The notes under the pieces: model-generated
Databases searched by the model: none
Told to the model about the DNA's origin: nothing
What the model saw: only the letters and a program-made list of their open reading frames with translations
Assembly: GCA_030645365.1 (NCBI GenBank)
Contig: JAUSMB010000030.1
Coordinates: 1-64,000, forward strand
DNA: 64,000 nt
DNA from: Rugosibacter sp.
GTDB taxonomy: Bacteria > Pseudomonadota > Gammaproteobacteria > Burkholderiales > Rhodocyclaceae
Direction: 5' to 3'
Shown here: positions 35,945 through 46,426 of the stretch, piece after piece
Numbering within the stretch: the stretch's first letter is position 1
Layout of the letters: each line of letters opens with the position of its first letter
Program-made: the position numbers and the translations under genes

Positions 35945-36610
35945 TCATTCCAGTGCAATCCTCAACGCCGCCGTAGTCGCCCACGGCGCAAAAAAAACCG
36001 CCAGCGCCAGCAAGGCCGCCAACAGTGACAGATGCCCTTCGACACCCAAACCCGCACTTTGCGCTTCGACCGCACCCGCACCAAAAATCAGCGTGGGTAT
36101 GTAGAGCGGCAACACCAGCAAGGCCAGCAACACACCGCCGCCGCGCACACCCAACGTGAGCGCCGCGCCCATGGCGCCAATCAGCGACAGCAGTGGCGTG
36201 CCGAGCAACAGCGACAAGCTGAGGATGAATAACGTTTGTCCTTCCAGCGCAAACTGCAAGCCCAGCAGCGGCGCCAGCAATACCAACGGCAAACCGCACA
36301 ACAACCAGTGGGCGAGAATTTTACCGGCAATCAGCAGCGCCAAGGGAGATGGCGAGAGCGCCATCTGTTCCAGCGTGCCATCCAGGTGATCCGCCGCAAA
36401 TAGCCGGGGCAGCCCGAGCAGGGTAGACAACAGTGCCGCCACCCACAACACGCCAGGCGCGATTTTCTTCAGCAGCTCAGGTTCCGGGCCAATGCCCAGC
36501 GGAAAAAGACTGACCACGATGACAAAAAAGAATAGGGTGGTCAGCACTTCGCTTTTGCGCCGCAAGGCCAGCAGCAGATCACGGCGTACTGTCGCCAGCA
36601 AGGCATTCAT
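35945..36610 (-). CDS. ccmB: heme exporter protein CcmB
   Basis: Membrane subunit of the CcmABCD ABC-type complex that frees holo-CcmE. 221 aa with six hydrophobic helices, FFFVIVVSLFPLGIGPEPELL and FAADHLDGTLEQMALSP, both typical. Overlaps ccmA by 4 bp. Downstream, unlike other junctions in this operon, 61-70 bp separate it from ccmC. Confidence 0.95.
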   Translation of the reverse strand: MNALLATVRRDLLLALRRKSEVLTTLFFFVIVVSLFPLGIGPEPELLKKIAPGVLWVAALLSTLLGLPRLFAADHLDGTLEQMALSPSPLALLIAGKILAHWLLCGLPLVLLAPLLGLQFALEGQTLFILSLSLLLGTPLLSLIGAMGAALTLGVRGGGVLLALLVLPLYIPTLIFGAGAVEAQSAGLGVEGHLSLLAALLALAVFFAPWATTAALRIALE

Positions 36611-37206
36611 AGCATCAGCCTTTTGCCTGCAGGCAATGGCAACGGCTGGTGGCTGGTCAGCACGGCCAGACCGCCCTTGGCCAGATGTTCGCCGATCAAT
36701 TCACCGAGCAGTTGCACAGCACCACTATCCAGTGCATTGAATGCTTCGTCCAGCACCCACAGGGCGGCCGGACGTGTTAACAGGCGAGCCAACAAAACCC
36801 GGCGCTTTTGTCCGGCAGACAACACGCGCACCGGCAAGGCCTCGCGCCCACGCAAGCCCAAACGCACCAGCGCAGCAAGTGCAGCCTTTTCATCCAGAGG
36901 TATCCCGTCCAGCGCGGCTGACAGGCACAGGTTTTCTAGCGGCGTCAGGTCATCCTTCACCGCCGCATGGTGCCCCAGATACAGCAGGTCGCGGTGAAAA
37001 TCCGCTTCACTGGCCGCCACGCCACGCCAGTAAATCTCACCCGCATCCGCCGGTGACAAGCCGACCAGCAAGCGCAGCAAGCTGGTTTTGCCCGCACCGT
37101 TTTCACCTTGCACATGCAACCACTCGCCCGCCGCGAGCGAGAAGGAAACGTCGGCAAAGAGTTGGCGCTCTCCGCGTGAACAGGTAAGACCGGAAACTTT
37201 CAGCAT
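36607..37206 (-). CDS. ccmA: heme exporter ATP-binding protein CcmA
   Basis: ATPase of the CcmABCD complex. Walker A GENGAGKTSLL, signature VLSAGQKRRVLLARLL, Walker B LWVLDEAFNALD, then a switch His in LTSHQPL. The start is taken at ATG 37206 (MLKVSGLTCSRG); another in-frame ATG at 37215 would add three residues. First gene of the ccm operon, divergent from ybiT with about 130 bp between. Confidence 0.95.
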   Translation of the reverse strand: MLKVSGLTCSRGERQLFADVSFSLAAGEWLHVQGENGAGKTSLLRLLVGLSPADAGEIYWRGVAASEADFHRDLLYLGHHAAVKDDLTPLENLCLSAALDGIPLDEKAALAALVRLGLRGREALPVRVLSAGQKRRVLLARLLTRPAALWVLDEAFNALDSGAVQLLGELIGEHLAKGGLAVLTSHQPLPLPAGKRLML

Positions 37207-37238
37207 GGCGCGCATTCTACCGCCGCCAGGTACTTTGA

Positions 37239-37268
37239 TTGGTCAGCAGTAGGTCTGGGCGATAGAAT
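37239..37268 (+). promoter_or_regulatory. possible promoter of ybiT
   Basis: TTGGTC (37239-37244) and TAGAAT (37263-37268) are 18 bp apart, about 70 bp before the ybiT start. The fit to the sigma-70 consensus is moderate. Confidence 0.35.
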
Positions 37269-37337
37269 ACGCAACCCGCCGCATTATTGAGGCGCATTTT
37301 CAGTTGCCTTCTCGTCGCTTTTTTTGGTCACCCACTC

Positions 37338-38969
37338 ATGCTCGTCGCATCCAATATCACCATTCAGTTTGGTAGCAAACCCTTATTTGAAAACGTCTCC
37401 GTTAAATTCGGCGACGGCAACCGTTATGGTCTGATCGGTGCGAATGGCTCCGGCAAAACCACGTTCATGAAAATCCTGGCAGGCGTGATTGACTCTTCTG
37501 CCGGGAACGTCTCGCTCGATCCAGGCGAGCGCATGGCTTATTTGCGCCAGGATCAATTCGCTTTTGAGGATGTTCGCGTACTCGACGTGGTGATGATGGG
37601 GCACACAGAAATGTGGGCCTGCATGACTGAGCGCGATGCGATTTACGCCAACCTTGAAGCAACCGAAGACGATTACATGCATGCGGCCGAGCTGGAAGGA
37701 AAGTTCGCCGAATATGACGGGTATACCGCCGAAGCGCGCGCTGGCGAATTGCTGCTTGGCGCAGGGATTCCCATTGAACAGCACACCGGCCCGATGAGTC
37801 AGGTGGCGCCAGGCTGGAAGCTGCGTGTGCTGCTGGTGCAGGCGCTGTTCGCCAATCCCGACATCCTGCTGCTAGATGAACCCACCAACAACCTCGACAT
37901 CAATACCATCCGCTGGCTGGAAGATATTCTCAACCAGCGCAGCAGCACCATGATCATCATCTCGCATGATCGTCACTTCCTGAATCAGGTATGTACCCAC
38001 ATGGCGGATTTGGATTACGGCACGATCAAGGTCTATGGCGGTAACTATGATGATTTCATGGAAGCCTCAACCATCGCACGCGAGCGGCAGATGTCGGCCA
38101 ATACCAAGGCGAAAGAACGCGTCTCTGATTTGCAGGATTTCGTGCGGCGTTTTTCAGCCAATAAATCCAAGGCGCGGCAGGCGACTAGCCGCATGAAGCT
38201 GATAGAAAAAATCAAACCGGAAGACATCAAGCCCTCATCGCGCCAGTATCCATGGATCCGTTTTGACTACGACGAGAAAGAAAAATTGCATCGTCTGGCG
38301 TGCGAAATCCAGAACCTCGGTTTTGGCTACGAACCTCAAGTGCCGATTATCAAATCGTTATCGATAAGCATCGAAGCGGGCGATAAAGTGGCCATCATCG
38401 GCGAAAACGGTGTCGGCAAAACCACCCTGTTGCGCCTGTTGGCGGGTGAAGCGCTGGGTGGCCTGACGCCGCAGGCCGGCCGAGTGAAATGGGCCGAAAA
38501 AGCCCGCCCCGGCGTGTTCGCACAGGACCACGCCAGTGACTTTGCTTCTAAAGAAATACTCACTGAATGGATTGTGCAATGGGTGCGCGCCGGAGGCTAC
38601 GATGGTGGCGATGTGGAAACACTGATTCGCGGCACACTCGGGCGACTTCTTTTCTCTGGCGATGATGCAAAAAAATCTGTCGATGTGCTGTCTGGTGGCG
38701 AGCAAGTCCGCATGCTGTTAGGCAAATTGATGCTTTTGCGCAACAACGTGCTGCTGATGGACGAACCAACCAATCACCTCGATATGGAATCCATCGAGTC
38801 GCTCAACACCGCACTCGATAAATTTGCCGGAACACTGATTTTTGTCTCGCACGACCGCGAGTTTGTCTCATCTCTTGCCACGCGCATCATCGAGATCAAA
38901 CCCGACCGGACCATCGTCGATTACCGTGGTAACTACGAGGAATATCTTTCAAGCCAGGGCGTCAGTTAA
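37338..38969 (+). CDS. ybiT: ABC-F ATPase YbiT
   Basis: Soluble tandem ABC protein of the ABC-F family, which acts on the ribosome. Two nucleotide-binding domains are present: [10 protein letters not shown] with [11 protein letters not shown], and [10 protein letters not shown] with [12 protein letters not shown] and [16 protein letters not shown]. They are joined by the P-site tRNA interaction motif linker (about 240-310). The ATG at 37338 gives [20 protein letters not shown], matching E. coli YbiT, which I recall as about 530 aa; here it is 543 aa. The upstream extension to 37287 is unlike the family. Ends 4 bp from a convergent HAD gene. Confidence 0.94.
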   Translation: MLVASNITIQFGSKPLFENVSVKFGDGNRYGLIGANGSGKTTFMKILAGVIDSSAGNVSLDPGERMAYLRQDQFAFEDVRVLDVVMMGHTEMWACMTERDAIYANLEATEDDYMHAAELEGKFAEYDGYTAEARAGELLLGAGIPIEQHTGPMSQVAPGWKLRVLLVQALFANPDILLLDEPTNNLDINTIRWLEDILNQRSSTMIIISHDRHFLNQVCTHMADLDYGTIKVYGGNYDDFMEASTIARERQMSANTKAKERVSDLQDFVRRFSANKSKARQATSRMKLIEKIKPEDIKPSSRQYPWIRFDYDEKEKLHRLACEIQNLGFGYEPQVPIIKSLSISIEAGDKVAIIGENGVGKTTLLRLLAGEALGGLTPQAGRVKWAEKARPGVFAQDHASDFASKEILTEWIVQWVRAGGYDGGDVETLIRGTLGRLLFSGDDAKKSVDVLSGGEQVRMLLGKLMLLRNNVLLMDEPTNHLDMESIESLNTALDKFAGTLIFVSHDREFVSSLATRIIEIKPDRTIVDYRGNYEEYLSSQGVS

Positions 38970-38973
38970 CCGT

Positions 38974-39654
38974 TCAATCATCCCGCAAGCTGAGCTGCGG
39001 CCAACCGCGCGCAACAGCTGTGGCTGCAAGCGTTTCATCGGCATCTACCGCCACCGGGTGAGTGACTTTTTCGAGTAGGGGAAAATCATTGTGCGAATCG
39101 CTGTAAAACCAGGATTGCGCAAAACTACCCCACCATAATCCCATCGATTCAAGCCAGGCTTCCACTCGCTCGACCTTGCCTTCCCGAAAGGCCGGCAGGC
39201 CACGCGGCTGGCCTGAAAAAACGCCGTCCGCCTGCGCGGGAACGGTGGCGATTAGGTGAGGAATGCCCAACTCGCGGCAGATCGGGCCGGTGACAAAACT
39301 GTTGGTTGCCGTAACTATGGCCAGCAAATCGCCATTCGCGACATGCTGCGCCACGCGTTGCCGTGCAGCCGCCGTGATAATCGGGTGGATTCGTGTGACC
39401 ATGAACTCTGCATGCCAGGCATCCAGCTCACGCCGCGTATGCCGCGCCAGGGGGGCGAGCTGAAAATCCAGGAATGCATGAATATCCAGCGTGCCATCTT
39501 TGTACTGGCGAAAAAATTCCTCATTCATGGCGGCATGCAGCTCGGCATCCAGCACGCCTTTGGCAATCAAGAATTGCGCCCATTCAAAATCAGAGTCACC
39601 CGCCAACAGCGTATTGTCCAGGTCAAATAAAGCGAGATTCAATATCGGTTTCAT
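38974..39654 (-). CDS. HAD-superfamily hydrolase, subfamily IB
   Basis: 226-aa phosphatase. Catalytic motif I FDLDNTLLAGDSD, motif II LLAIVTATNS, and motif III/IV FYSDSHNDFPLLEKV. The type IB cap resembles that of phosphoserine phosphatase-like proteins; the HAD-hda order is common in betaproteobacteria. The substrate is unknown. It overlaps hda by 4 bp. Confidence 0.92.
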   Translation of the reverse strand: MKPILNLALFDLDNTLLAGDSDFEWAQFLIAKGVLDAELHAAMNEEFFRQYKDGTLDIHAFLDFQLAPLARHTRRELDAWHAEFMVTRIHPIITAAARQRVAQHVANGDLLAIVTATNSFVTGPICRELGIPHLIATVPAQADGVFSGQPRGLPAFREGKVERVEAWLESMGLWWGSFAQSWFYSDSHNDFPLLEKVTHPVAVDADETLAATAVARGWPQLSLRDD

Positions 39655-40388
39655 GACAAATCAGTATTTACGGTATCCAGGGTGGTTTGCATTAGCTCGC
39701 GCACTAGCGGTACGGTCAACGGCCGATGCTGTTCTAGTGAGATGCGGTCAAGGCTTTCCAGCATATGCATCAACGATGGCAGATCGCGGCGGCCGTGACG
39801 CAACAAATACTGCACGACGCCCGGGTCCATCAGCATGCCACGCAGTTGCGCATGATGCGCTAAGGCGGCGGCTTTTTCTTCATCACTCAATTGATGGATT
39901 TCATAAATCAGCATCTGGCCGATGCGCGTGCGCAGGTCTTCACGCAATGCCAATTGCATGGGCGGCTTTGTGCCTGACAGCAGCAAGGCAAGACCCAGAA
40001 ACCGGGCAGTGTTAAAGAGTCGAAATAAAGCGCGCTGTCCCTCTTCATCCAGCGCCTGAATCTCGTCTATCACCAGCAAACTGCCACTGACCACCGTTAC
40101 GTCAGCGCTGTCCAGTGATCGGCTTTTGAATCCGCCTCCGGACAAGGCTTTTTCAACCGGCAAAAAAATGACGGGGCGCCTGGCGCTTGCCGCATTGACT
40201 GTGGCAGCGAGTAGATGACTCTTGCCGCAACCCGCCGGGCCCCACAGATACACGGCGTCGAAACGATGGTGATCCGTCAGGCTACGCAAGCGCGCGATCA
40301 ACTCAGCATTGGCGCCCGCGAAAAAATTCTCTAACGTCGGAGGTTGATCTCGTTGAAGATCGAGCAACAGTTGTTGTTGCACAGTCAT
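39651..40388 (-). CDS. hda: DnaA regulatory inactivator Hda
   Basis: Hda joins the DNA-bound sliding clamp and stimulates hydrolysis of DnaA-bound ATP to prevent over-initiation. 245 aa. A clamp-binding peptide lies near the start (QQQLLLDLQ), followed by a AAA+ domain with LWGPAGCGKSHLL, Walker B LLVIDEIQ and a sensor Arg near DLRTRIGQ. The start at ATG 40388 removes 21 unrelated residues of the open frame. Placed between a PerM-like permease and a HAD phosphatase gene, with 4-bp overlap to the latter. Confidence 0.93.
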   Translation of the reverse strand: MTVQQQLLLDLQRDQPPTLENFFAGANAELIARLRSLTDHHRFDAVYLWGPAGCGKSHLLAATVNAASARRPVIFLPVEKALSGGGFKSRSLDSADVTVVSGSLLVIDEIQALDEEGQRALFRLFNTARFLGLALLLSGTKPPMQLALREDLRTRIGQMLIYEIHQLSDEEKAAALAHHAQLRGMLMDPGVVQYLLRHGRRDLPSLMHMLESLDRISLEQHRPLTVPLVRELMQTTLDTVNTDLS

Positions 40389-40398
40389 GATCGAAGGC

Positions 40399-41478
40399 TC
40401 ACGATTCGTGCTGATAAAAACGGCTGGCGAGGTAACCCACACGCACCTCACGCCAAGCTACAGCAAGTATGGCTGACAAAGGCAGCGCCAAGAGCACACC
40501 AAAAAAACCAAATAACTGGCCAAATGCCAGCAGACCGAAAATAACAGCCAGGGGATGCAAACCAATGCGGTCACCGACCAGATACGGTGTCAATAAAAAG
40601 CTTTCGAGCAATTGACCTACGCCATAAATAATCAGCACGGCGATGATGGGTGATAGGCCTGTAAACTGAATCGCGGCGACCAGTAACGCCAGACTGAATC
40701 CTGTGGCAAACCCCAGGTAAGGAATAAAAACAAGCAGCCCTGTCACCAAGCCGACAGAAAGTGCCGATGGAATATCCGCAAGCCAGAGCGTGGTGCTGTA
40801 ATACAGCACCAGGACTATCATCACGAGAATCTGACCACGCAGATATTGTGCCAGCACTGCATCAATATCGTGCACCATGCGCTGGCAACGACTCTGCCAG
40901 CGGCGCGGGATAAAAGCTGCCAACCGGCCGATGAATCCATGCCAATCGAGTAATAGATAAAACATCACCACCGGCACTAACAGCGCATTGATCACGACAC
41001 CAAAAAATGCCATGCCGCCGATTTTTATCGACGCGTATAGCTGGCTAAGCACGGGTTGAATCACGTCCCAGTTGCCCGCCAGGAGTTTGTTCAAATGCGT
41101 GGCATCCAGCCGCAGCGAGATGCCCACATGGCGTGACACCCAAGGCAGCAGACGCTGGTTAATCTGTTCTAGCGCCGCAGGTGCGCGTGCCGCCAGTCGC
41201 CCGAGTTCATCGATCAATAACGGCAGAATAATGAATGCCAACCCGGCGAAGATGAGCCCCAGCCCCAGCAACACAAAAACTACCGCCAACACGCGAGGCA
41301 ACCTGTAGCGGCTCAAACGATCAACGACCGGGTTAGCGATATACGCCAGAATACCCGCCAGCACAAAGGGCGCAAGAATCGGCGAGAGAAAGTACAGCAG
41401 CAGAAGCAGCGCTAATCCGGCGCCAAACCAAAGCACCATAGTCACCACCGATAGACGGTTGGCTTGCGTAGAAGTCAT
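40399..41478 (-). CDS. AI-2E/PerM family membrane transporter
   Basis: 359 aa with about seven or eight hydrophobic helices and the family blocks [38 protein letters not shown] and PYLGFATGF with [14 protein letters not shown]. Members of this family have been linked to AI-2 export and Na+/H+ antiport; function here is open. The ATG at 41478 is chosen from the hydrophobic start and because the frame above overlaps purM's leader. Its start region overlaps divergent purM's upstream DNA by design of the short 100-bp gap. Confidence 0.88.
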   Translation of the reverse strand: MTSTQANRLSVVTMVLWFGAGLALLLLLYFLSPILAPFVLAGILAYIANPVVDRLSRYRLPRVLAVVFVLLGLGLIFAGLAFIILPLLIDELGRLAARAPAALEQINQRLLPWVSRHVGISLRLDATHLNKLLAGNWDVIQPVLSQLYASIKIGGMAFFGVVINALLVPVVMFYLLLDWHGFIGRLAAFIPRRWQSRCQRMVHDIDAVLAQYLRGQILVMIVLVLYYSTTLWLADIPSALSVGLVTGLLVFIPYLGFATGFSLALLVAAIQFTGLSPIIAVLIIYGVGQLLESFLLTPYLVGDRIGLHPLAVIFGLLAFGQLFGFFGVLLALPLSAILAVAWREVRVGYLASRFYQHES

Positions 41479-41578
41479 TTCCGGTAGAATTTGCGCGCTC
41501 GCATCATTTTGTTCAGCCGCGATTATCGCCCATCCGTACATCTGTTGCACTCCACCTCTCGATTTCAAGGAAAGCATT

Positions 41579-42628
41579 TTGACTATCACCCCCTCTTCAC
41601 TGACTTACCGCGACGCTGGCGTCGACATCGATGCAGGTGACGCACTGGTCGAGCGCATAAAACCTGCGGCCAAACGCACGATGCGGCCTGAAGTACTGGC
41701 GGGCATTGGCGGCTTTGGGGCGCTGTTTGAGCTATCCAAAAAATATCGCGAGCCAGTGCTGGTTTCAGGCACCGATGGCGTCGGAACCAAGCTCAAGCTG
41801 GCATTTCAGTGGCAACGGCATGATACCGTCGGGCAGGATCTGGTCGCCATGAGCGTTAATGATATTCTGGTGCAAGGCGCCGAGCCCTTGTTCTTCCTCG
41901 ACTACTTTGCTTGCGGCCATCTGGATGTCGCCACGGCTGCCACCGTGGTTGAAGGCATTGCCCGTGGCTGCGAACTGGCAGGCTGCGCCTTGATCGGTGG
42001 TGAGACCGCCGAAATGCCCAGCATGTATCCCGATGGTGAATATGACCTCGCGGGCTTTGCGGTGGGCGCGGTTGAAAAATCACAGATCATTGATGGCAAG
42101 AAAATTCAGCCGGGCGACGTGGTGCTGGGGCTGGCCTCTTCCGGTGCACACTCAAACGGTTATTCGCTCATTCGCAAAATCATTGAGCGCGCCAAACCGG
42201 ATCTAACGCTGGACATTGGTGGCGTGCCACTCATGGACGCCGTCATGGCACCGACACACATTTACGTCAAACCATTGCTGGCACTGATACAAACCCTGGG
42301 CGGGCAAGGCGTGAAAGGCATGGCACATATTACGGGTGGCGGCCTCACGGAAAATATTCCGCGTGTGTTGCCAGACAATGTCACCGCCATCATTGATCAA
42401 GGCACCTGGCCGCAACCGGCGCTGTTTCAGTGGTTGCAACGTGAAGGCAATGTGGCTGCCGCTGAAATGCACCGCGTATTTAACTGCGGCATTGGCATGG
42501 TTGTGATCGTTGCTGAGGCAGATGCGGGTGCCGCCATGCAAACGCTCTCTGCGGCAGGCGAAATCGTATTCGCTATTGGTCGTATCGAAACACGCAACGC
42601 GAATCAGGCATCCACCATCGTTGTATAA
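41579..42628 (+). CDS. purM: phosphoribosylformylglycinamidine cyclo-ligase PurM (TTG start)
   Basis: AIR synthetase of purine biosynthesis. 349 aa starting at TTG (41579), the only sensible start: AAGGAAAG lies about 6 bp before it, and the protein then begins (M)[20 protein letters not shown] as in relatives. There is no ATG between 41459 and the conserved start. Motifs are [49 protein letters not shown] split across the ATP site, and [16 protein letters not shown]. Divergent from the permease gene; followed by a terminator. Confidence 0.94.
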   Translation: MTITPSSLTYRDAGVDIDAGDALVERIKPAAKRTMRPEVLAGIGGFGALFELSKKYREPVLVSGTDGVGTKLKLAFQWQRHDTVGQDLVAMSVNDILVQGAEPLFFLDYFACGHLDVATAATVVEGIARGCELAGCALIGGETAEMPSMYPDGEYDLAGFAVGAVEKSQIIDGKKIQPGDVVLGLASSGAHSNGYSLIRKIIERAKPDLTLDIGGVPLMDAVMAPTHIYVKPLLALIQTLGGQGVKGMAHITGGGLTENIPRVLPDNVTAIIDQGTWPQPALFQWLQREGNVAAAEMHRVFNCGIGMVVIVAEADAGAAMQTLSAAGEIVFAIGRIETRNANQASTIVV

Positions 42629-42645
42629 AAGTGCTAGTGAGTGGT

Positions 42646-42686
42646 GGTAGTGTAAGGGCTGCAGCCTTTACACCTACCTGATTTTT
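42646..42686 (+). terminator. terminator after purM
   Basis: An imperfect inverted repeat with GGTAG ... CTACC outer arms and GGGCTGC/GCAGCC inner arms is followed by GATTTTT on the plus strand. It sits between the convergent purM and namA-like gene. Confidence 0.65.
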
Positions 42687-42698
42687 AACCGGCCAAAC

Positions 42699-43796
42699 CT
42701 ATCGACTGAATACCTGATGCGCGCCTGCGGGCAAGCAGCGATGATAAGGCCTGGGTGCATCCACCTGGGCACCCAGCACGGCAGCAGCATGCCACGGCCA
42801 ACGCGGATTCCACAAAAAATTGCGGGCTAACGCCACCATGTCAGCTTCGCCCCTGGCAATAATTTCTTCCGCTTGTACCGGCTCGGTAATCATGCCCACG
42901 GCCATTGTCGGAACACTGGTTTCACGGCGAATACGCTCGGCAAACGGCGCCTGAAAACCCGGCGCCACAGGTATTTGTTGTTGTGATGACACACCGCCGG
43001 AAGAAGCATCGATCCAGTCGCAGCCCAGTTTTTTTAACGCCTGCGCAAAAATTACCGATTGTTCAATATCCCAGCCCCCAGGCACCCAGTCGGTCGCCGA
43101 GATACGCACGCCCAACGGTTTTTCAGCTGGCCAGATAGCGCGCACAGCAGCAAACACTTCAAGCGGCAAACGCAAGCGATTTTCCAGGCTGCCGCCATAC
43201 CCATCCGTCCGATGATTTGCAATCGGCGATAGAAACTGATGCAGCAGATAACCATGCGCCATGTGCAGCTCAATCGCATCAAAACCCAGACGTGCGGCGC
43301 GCCGTGTGGCATCCACAAACGCCGCAGTGATGCGAGCAATGCCCTCCGCATCCAAGGCTCGCGGTACTTGATCTCCCACTTGATGCGGCACGGCAGACGG
43401 CGCCACCGTTGGCCAGCCGCCTGCCTCAGGTGATAAAGAACGGCCGCCAAGCCATGGTACTTGACTCGAAGCCTTGCGTCCGGCATGGCCGAGCTGAATA
43501 GCCAGCGGCATAGAAGAATGATGGCGGACATGGGTCAAGACTTTTGCCAACGCGGCTTCGTTTTCGTCAGACCCCAGCGCGAGACACCCGGCTGAAATAC
43601 GTCCGGCCAGTTCAACACCGGTGGATTCAACAATCAACATGCCAGCGCCGGACATCGCCAGATTGCCCAAGTGAATAGTGTGCCAATCGGTGGCATTGCC
43701 ATCCACCGCCGAATATTGGCACATCGGGCTAATCACGATGCGATTAGGCAATGTGACTGAACGGAGAGAAAACGAGGTAAACAATTGACTGGTCAT
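42699..43796 (-). CDS. namA: old yellow enzyme, YqjM/NamA type NADPH:flavin ene-reductase
   Basis: FMN enzyme reducing activated C=C bonds, 365 aa. NRIVISPMCQYSAVDG includes the Cys and Tyr found in the YqjM subgroup. QLGHAGRKAS, ELHMAHGYLLHQFLSP (the His pair binding the substrate carbonyl), RTDGYGGSLENR and VPTMAVGMITEP follow. The ATG at 43796 gives MTSQLFTSFSLRSVTL, matching relatives; the frame above is a Phe-rich stretch. Alone on its strand; physiological substrate unknown. Confidence 0.92.
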   Translation of the reverse strand: MTSQLFTSFSLRSVTLPNRIVISPMCQYSAVDGNATDWHTIHLGNLAMSGAGMLIVESTGVELAGRISAGCLALGSDENEAALAKVLTHVRHHSSMPLAIQLGHAGRKASSQVPWLGGRSLSPEAGGWPTVAPSAVPHQVGDQVPRALDAEGIARITAAFVDATRRAARLGFDAIELHMAHGYLLHQFLSPIANHRTDGYGGSLENRLRLPLEVFAAVRAIWPAEKPLGVRISATDWVPGGWDIEQSVIFAQALKKLGCDWIDASSGGVSSQQQIPVAPGFQAPFAERIRRETSVPTMAVGMITEPVQAEEIIARGEADMVALARNFLWNPRWPWHAAAVLGAQVDAPRPYHRCLPAGAHQVFSR

Positions 43797-43977
43797 GATG
43801 ATGAATGGAATAAAAATGAAAAAAAAGAAACTGCGGCCAGCCATTTATTATCGCAGAGGCAAGAGTTAATCAATAACTGATTACCGTATCACCATCCGCT
43901 ACTGCGAGGAAAGCGCTTTTTGCTCGACTGCCTTATAGCGCAGGGGCTTCATTAGCACCGACTTTCCGGGCCGCCGC

Positions 43978-45171
43978 TTACTCGCTACGCAACGCATCCA
44001 CTGGATTAAGTTGCGCTGCGCGGCGTGCGGGCAACACCCCGGCCGCCAAACCAATGCTGATCGCCAAAGCCTCTGCCAACAACACGAAAAGAAGGGGGGT
44101 ATGCACAGGTAACACCGGCACCGTCAGATGGATCACCTGCACAATACCCACGCCCAAAAGCAAACCGATCGCTCCGCCCGCTGCGGCAAGCGCCACGGCT
44201 TCACTCAGAAAAAGACCGAGGATGATTCGCCTGCGTGCACCGAGGGCAACTAACAAGCCAATCTCCGCCGTCCGCTCGGTAACCGAGATCGTCATCATCG
44301 TCACGATGCCCACCCCGCCGACAAACAACGAAATGCCGCCGAGCGCGCCCACCGCCATGGTGAGCACGTCGAGAATACTCGACAGACTGGTGAGCATTTC
44401 TTCTTGACTGATTAAAGTGAAATCTTCACGACCATGACGCGCCAGCATCACCGCTTTAATCGCTTTCACCACACTCGCCGAACTCACGCCTTCAGCAACA
44501 GCCACATCTATTTCGCTCAAGCTCTCGCGATTAAACAATTCAATGGCGCGCGCCGCAGGAATAAACGCCGTGTCATCCATATCCATGCCGAGAAGCTGCC
44601 CTTTGGATTCCATCACCCCAATGACGCGAAATTGCAGCCCACCAAATCGTACCCGTGCGCCGAGCGCATTATCAGCGCCGAACAATTCATACTTGAGCTT
44701 GGAACCCAACACCACCAGCGCACGCGCGCTATTCGCCTCTTCCACCGGTAAAAACTGGCCACTGCGCACACGCCCTTTAAACACAGTCAGCATGTCCGGT
44801 CCGACACCATACACGGTGACACGCCGCAAACGTCCGGCAGTACTCGCCTCGGCATTACCAAACACGAGGGGTGTTACTGCGACCACATTCGGCAAGCGCA
44901 TCAACGCCTCCGCGTCTTCCAGTGACAGCGGTTTGGCACTGCTTGGCAAACCTGATAGTGCTGCGCCCCCAGTCTTGACTTTGCCTGGATGAACACCAAT
45001 CACATTAGTGCCAAACTGGGCAAACTCATCCAATACATACCGATGAATCCCCTCGCCAATAGAGGTCAACAAAATCACTGCTGCAATGCCAATGGCAATG
45101 CCTAACAACGTAAGAAAGCTGCGCAGCGGTTGTGCAATAACCGCGCGAAAAGCCAGCTTGAATGCGTCCAT
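43978..45171 (-). CDS. MacB/FtsX-type ABC permease without ATPase domain (second copy)
   Basis: 397 aa. An N-terminal helix (about 16-38), a large periplasmic MacB-PCD domain (about 50-230), and three C-terminal helices with the FtsX block SVTERTAEIGLLVALGARRR and the end VLPARRAAQLNPVDALRSE. It lies 2 to 10 bp downstream of a related permease gene, an ATPase gene and a MacA-like gene, and the two permeases probably form a heterodimer. The short start at ATG 45171 (MDAFKLAFRAV) is preferred over 45180. Confidence 0.9.
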   Translation of the reverse strand: MDAFKLAFRAVIAQPLRSFLTLLGIAIGIAAVILLTSIGEGIHRYVLDEFAQFGTNVIGVHPGKVKTGGAALSGLPSSAKPLSLEDAEALMRLPNVVAVTPLVFGNAEASTAGRLRRVTVYGVGPDMLTVFKGRVRSGQFLPVEEANSARALVVLGSKLKYELFGADNALGARVRFGGLQFRVIGVMESKGQLLGMDMDDTAFIPAARAIELFNRESLSEIDVAVAEGVSSASVVKAIKAVMLARHGREDFTLISQEEMLTSLSSILDVLTMAVGALGGISLFVGGVGIVTMMTISVTERTAEIGLLVALGARRRIILGLFLSEAVALAAAGGAIGLLLGVGIVQVIHLTVPVLPVHTPLLFVLLAEALAISIGLAAGVLPARRAAQLNPVDALRSE

Positions 45172-45181
45172 CAGCAGCATA

Positions 45182-46390
45182 TCAATGTCTCATGAGTGCG
45201 TCGACAGGATCGAGCTGCGCCGCGCGGCGGGCGGGCAAAATGCCGAACAGCAGGCCCGTGACAAGCGCTGTCATGAGCGCCGCTGCCACCGCCCAACCTG
45301 GCGCATACGCGGGGAAAACAGGAAACAACTGGCGCAATATCAACGCCCCGAGTTGCCCTAACAAATACCCCGTCACGGCACCGGCCAAAGACAACATCGC
45401 TGCTTCGGTAAGAAATATCTGCCGTATGGTGCTGCCACGTGCGCCCAGCGCCTTGATCAAGCCAATCTCTGCCTTGCGCTGTGTCACCGCCACGAGCATG
45501 ACATTCATCACCAGTACACCGGCCACCAACAAGCTGATGGCTGCGATGCCCGCAACAGCCGCCGTCAACGCACCAAGAAGTTTGTCGAAGGTCGCCAATA
45601 CAGCATCCTGAGTAATCACGGTGACATCTTCTTCTCCACCGTGGCGTGCCTTGATAATAGCCGTGGCCTGCGCCTTGGCCGCCTCGATCTGCTCACGACC
45701 ACGCGCCTGGATCATGATGCGAAACAACGTATTCGAATTAAATAAAGCCTGCGCCAAAGCCACGGGCACAATCACCAGCTCATCGGTATTCATGCCCACA
45801 CCCTGACCGGTTGATTTTAAAACGCCGATCACCCGCACGCGACGATCGCCTAAGCGAATCAATTGACCCACGGCAGGTTGATTGCCGAAAATATCATTGC
45901 GGATGGTCATGCCGATCACGGCGACAGGCGCACTACTACGCCAATCATCCTCCGGTAAAAAACGGCCTTGCGCCAACTGAAAATTACGTATCGCCATGAA
46001 TGACGCCGTAGAGCCTGCGGCAACAACTTCACGCACGCGACCTCCCGCACTGATTTCTGATGTACCCACAGCGAGTGGCGCCACACGTTGCACGGCGGGT
46101 GCCCGCAACAAAGCGGCGGCATCATCCACGGTTAAATCGCGCGGCGTGGTGGTAATGCCATTGGCCGGATTAAAGCCCCCGGTGGCAGAACGTCCCGGCA
46201 AAACAATCACCAGATTGCTGCCGAGGGAAGAAAACTGTCCCACCACATAGCGTCGTGCGCCATCACCCAGCGCCGTGAGCAGTACCACCGAGGCCACGCC
46301 AATGGCCATTGCCAGCACCGAGAGCAACGTGCGCAGAGGATAGGCTGTCGCGGCATCACGGGCAAAGCGCAAAATGTCGGTGTACTGCAT
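45182..46390 (-). CDS. MacB/FtsX-type ABC permease without ATPase domain (first copy)
   Basis: 402 aa with the same layout as its neighbour: one N-terminal helix, a periplasmic domain, three C-terminal helices, the block AVTQRKAEIGLIKALGARG and the end ILPARRAAQLDPVDALMRH. The similarity of both C-terminal ends suggests an old gene duplication. It is encoded 36 bp after the ATPase gene. Substrate unknown; MacAB relatives export macrolides, lipoproteins, peptides or toxins. Confidence 0.9.
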   Translation of the reverse strand: MQYTDILRFARDAATAYPLRTLLSVLAMAIGVASVVLLTALGDGARRYVVGQFSSLGSNLVIVLPGRSATGGFNPANGITTTPRDLTVDDAAALLRAPAVQRVAPLAVGTSEISAGGRVREVVAAGSTASFMAIRNFQLAQGRFLPEDDWRSSAPVAVIGMTIRNDIFGNQPAVGQLIRLGDRRVRVIGVLKSTGQGVGMNTDELVIVPVALAQALFNSNTLFRIMIQARGREQIEAAKAQATAIIKARHGGEEDVTVITQDAVLATFDKLLGALTAAVAGIAAISLLVAGVLVMNVMLVAVTQRKAEIGLIKALGARGSTIRQIFLTEAAMLSLAGAVTGYLLGQLGALILRQLFPVFPAYAPGWAVAAALMTALVTGLLFGILPARRAAQLDPVDALMRH

Positions 46391-46426
46391 GGTTGGCTAG
46401 CCGGTGATGAGTTGATGATTCATTAG

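Noticed and set aside
43881-43972. ACCGTATCACC at about 43885 and AGCACCGACTTTCC at about 43955, possibly a split repeat copy
   Set aside because: The halves are about 60 bp apart and degenerate; not enough to call a copy, though worth including in a profile search.
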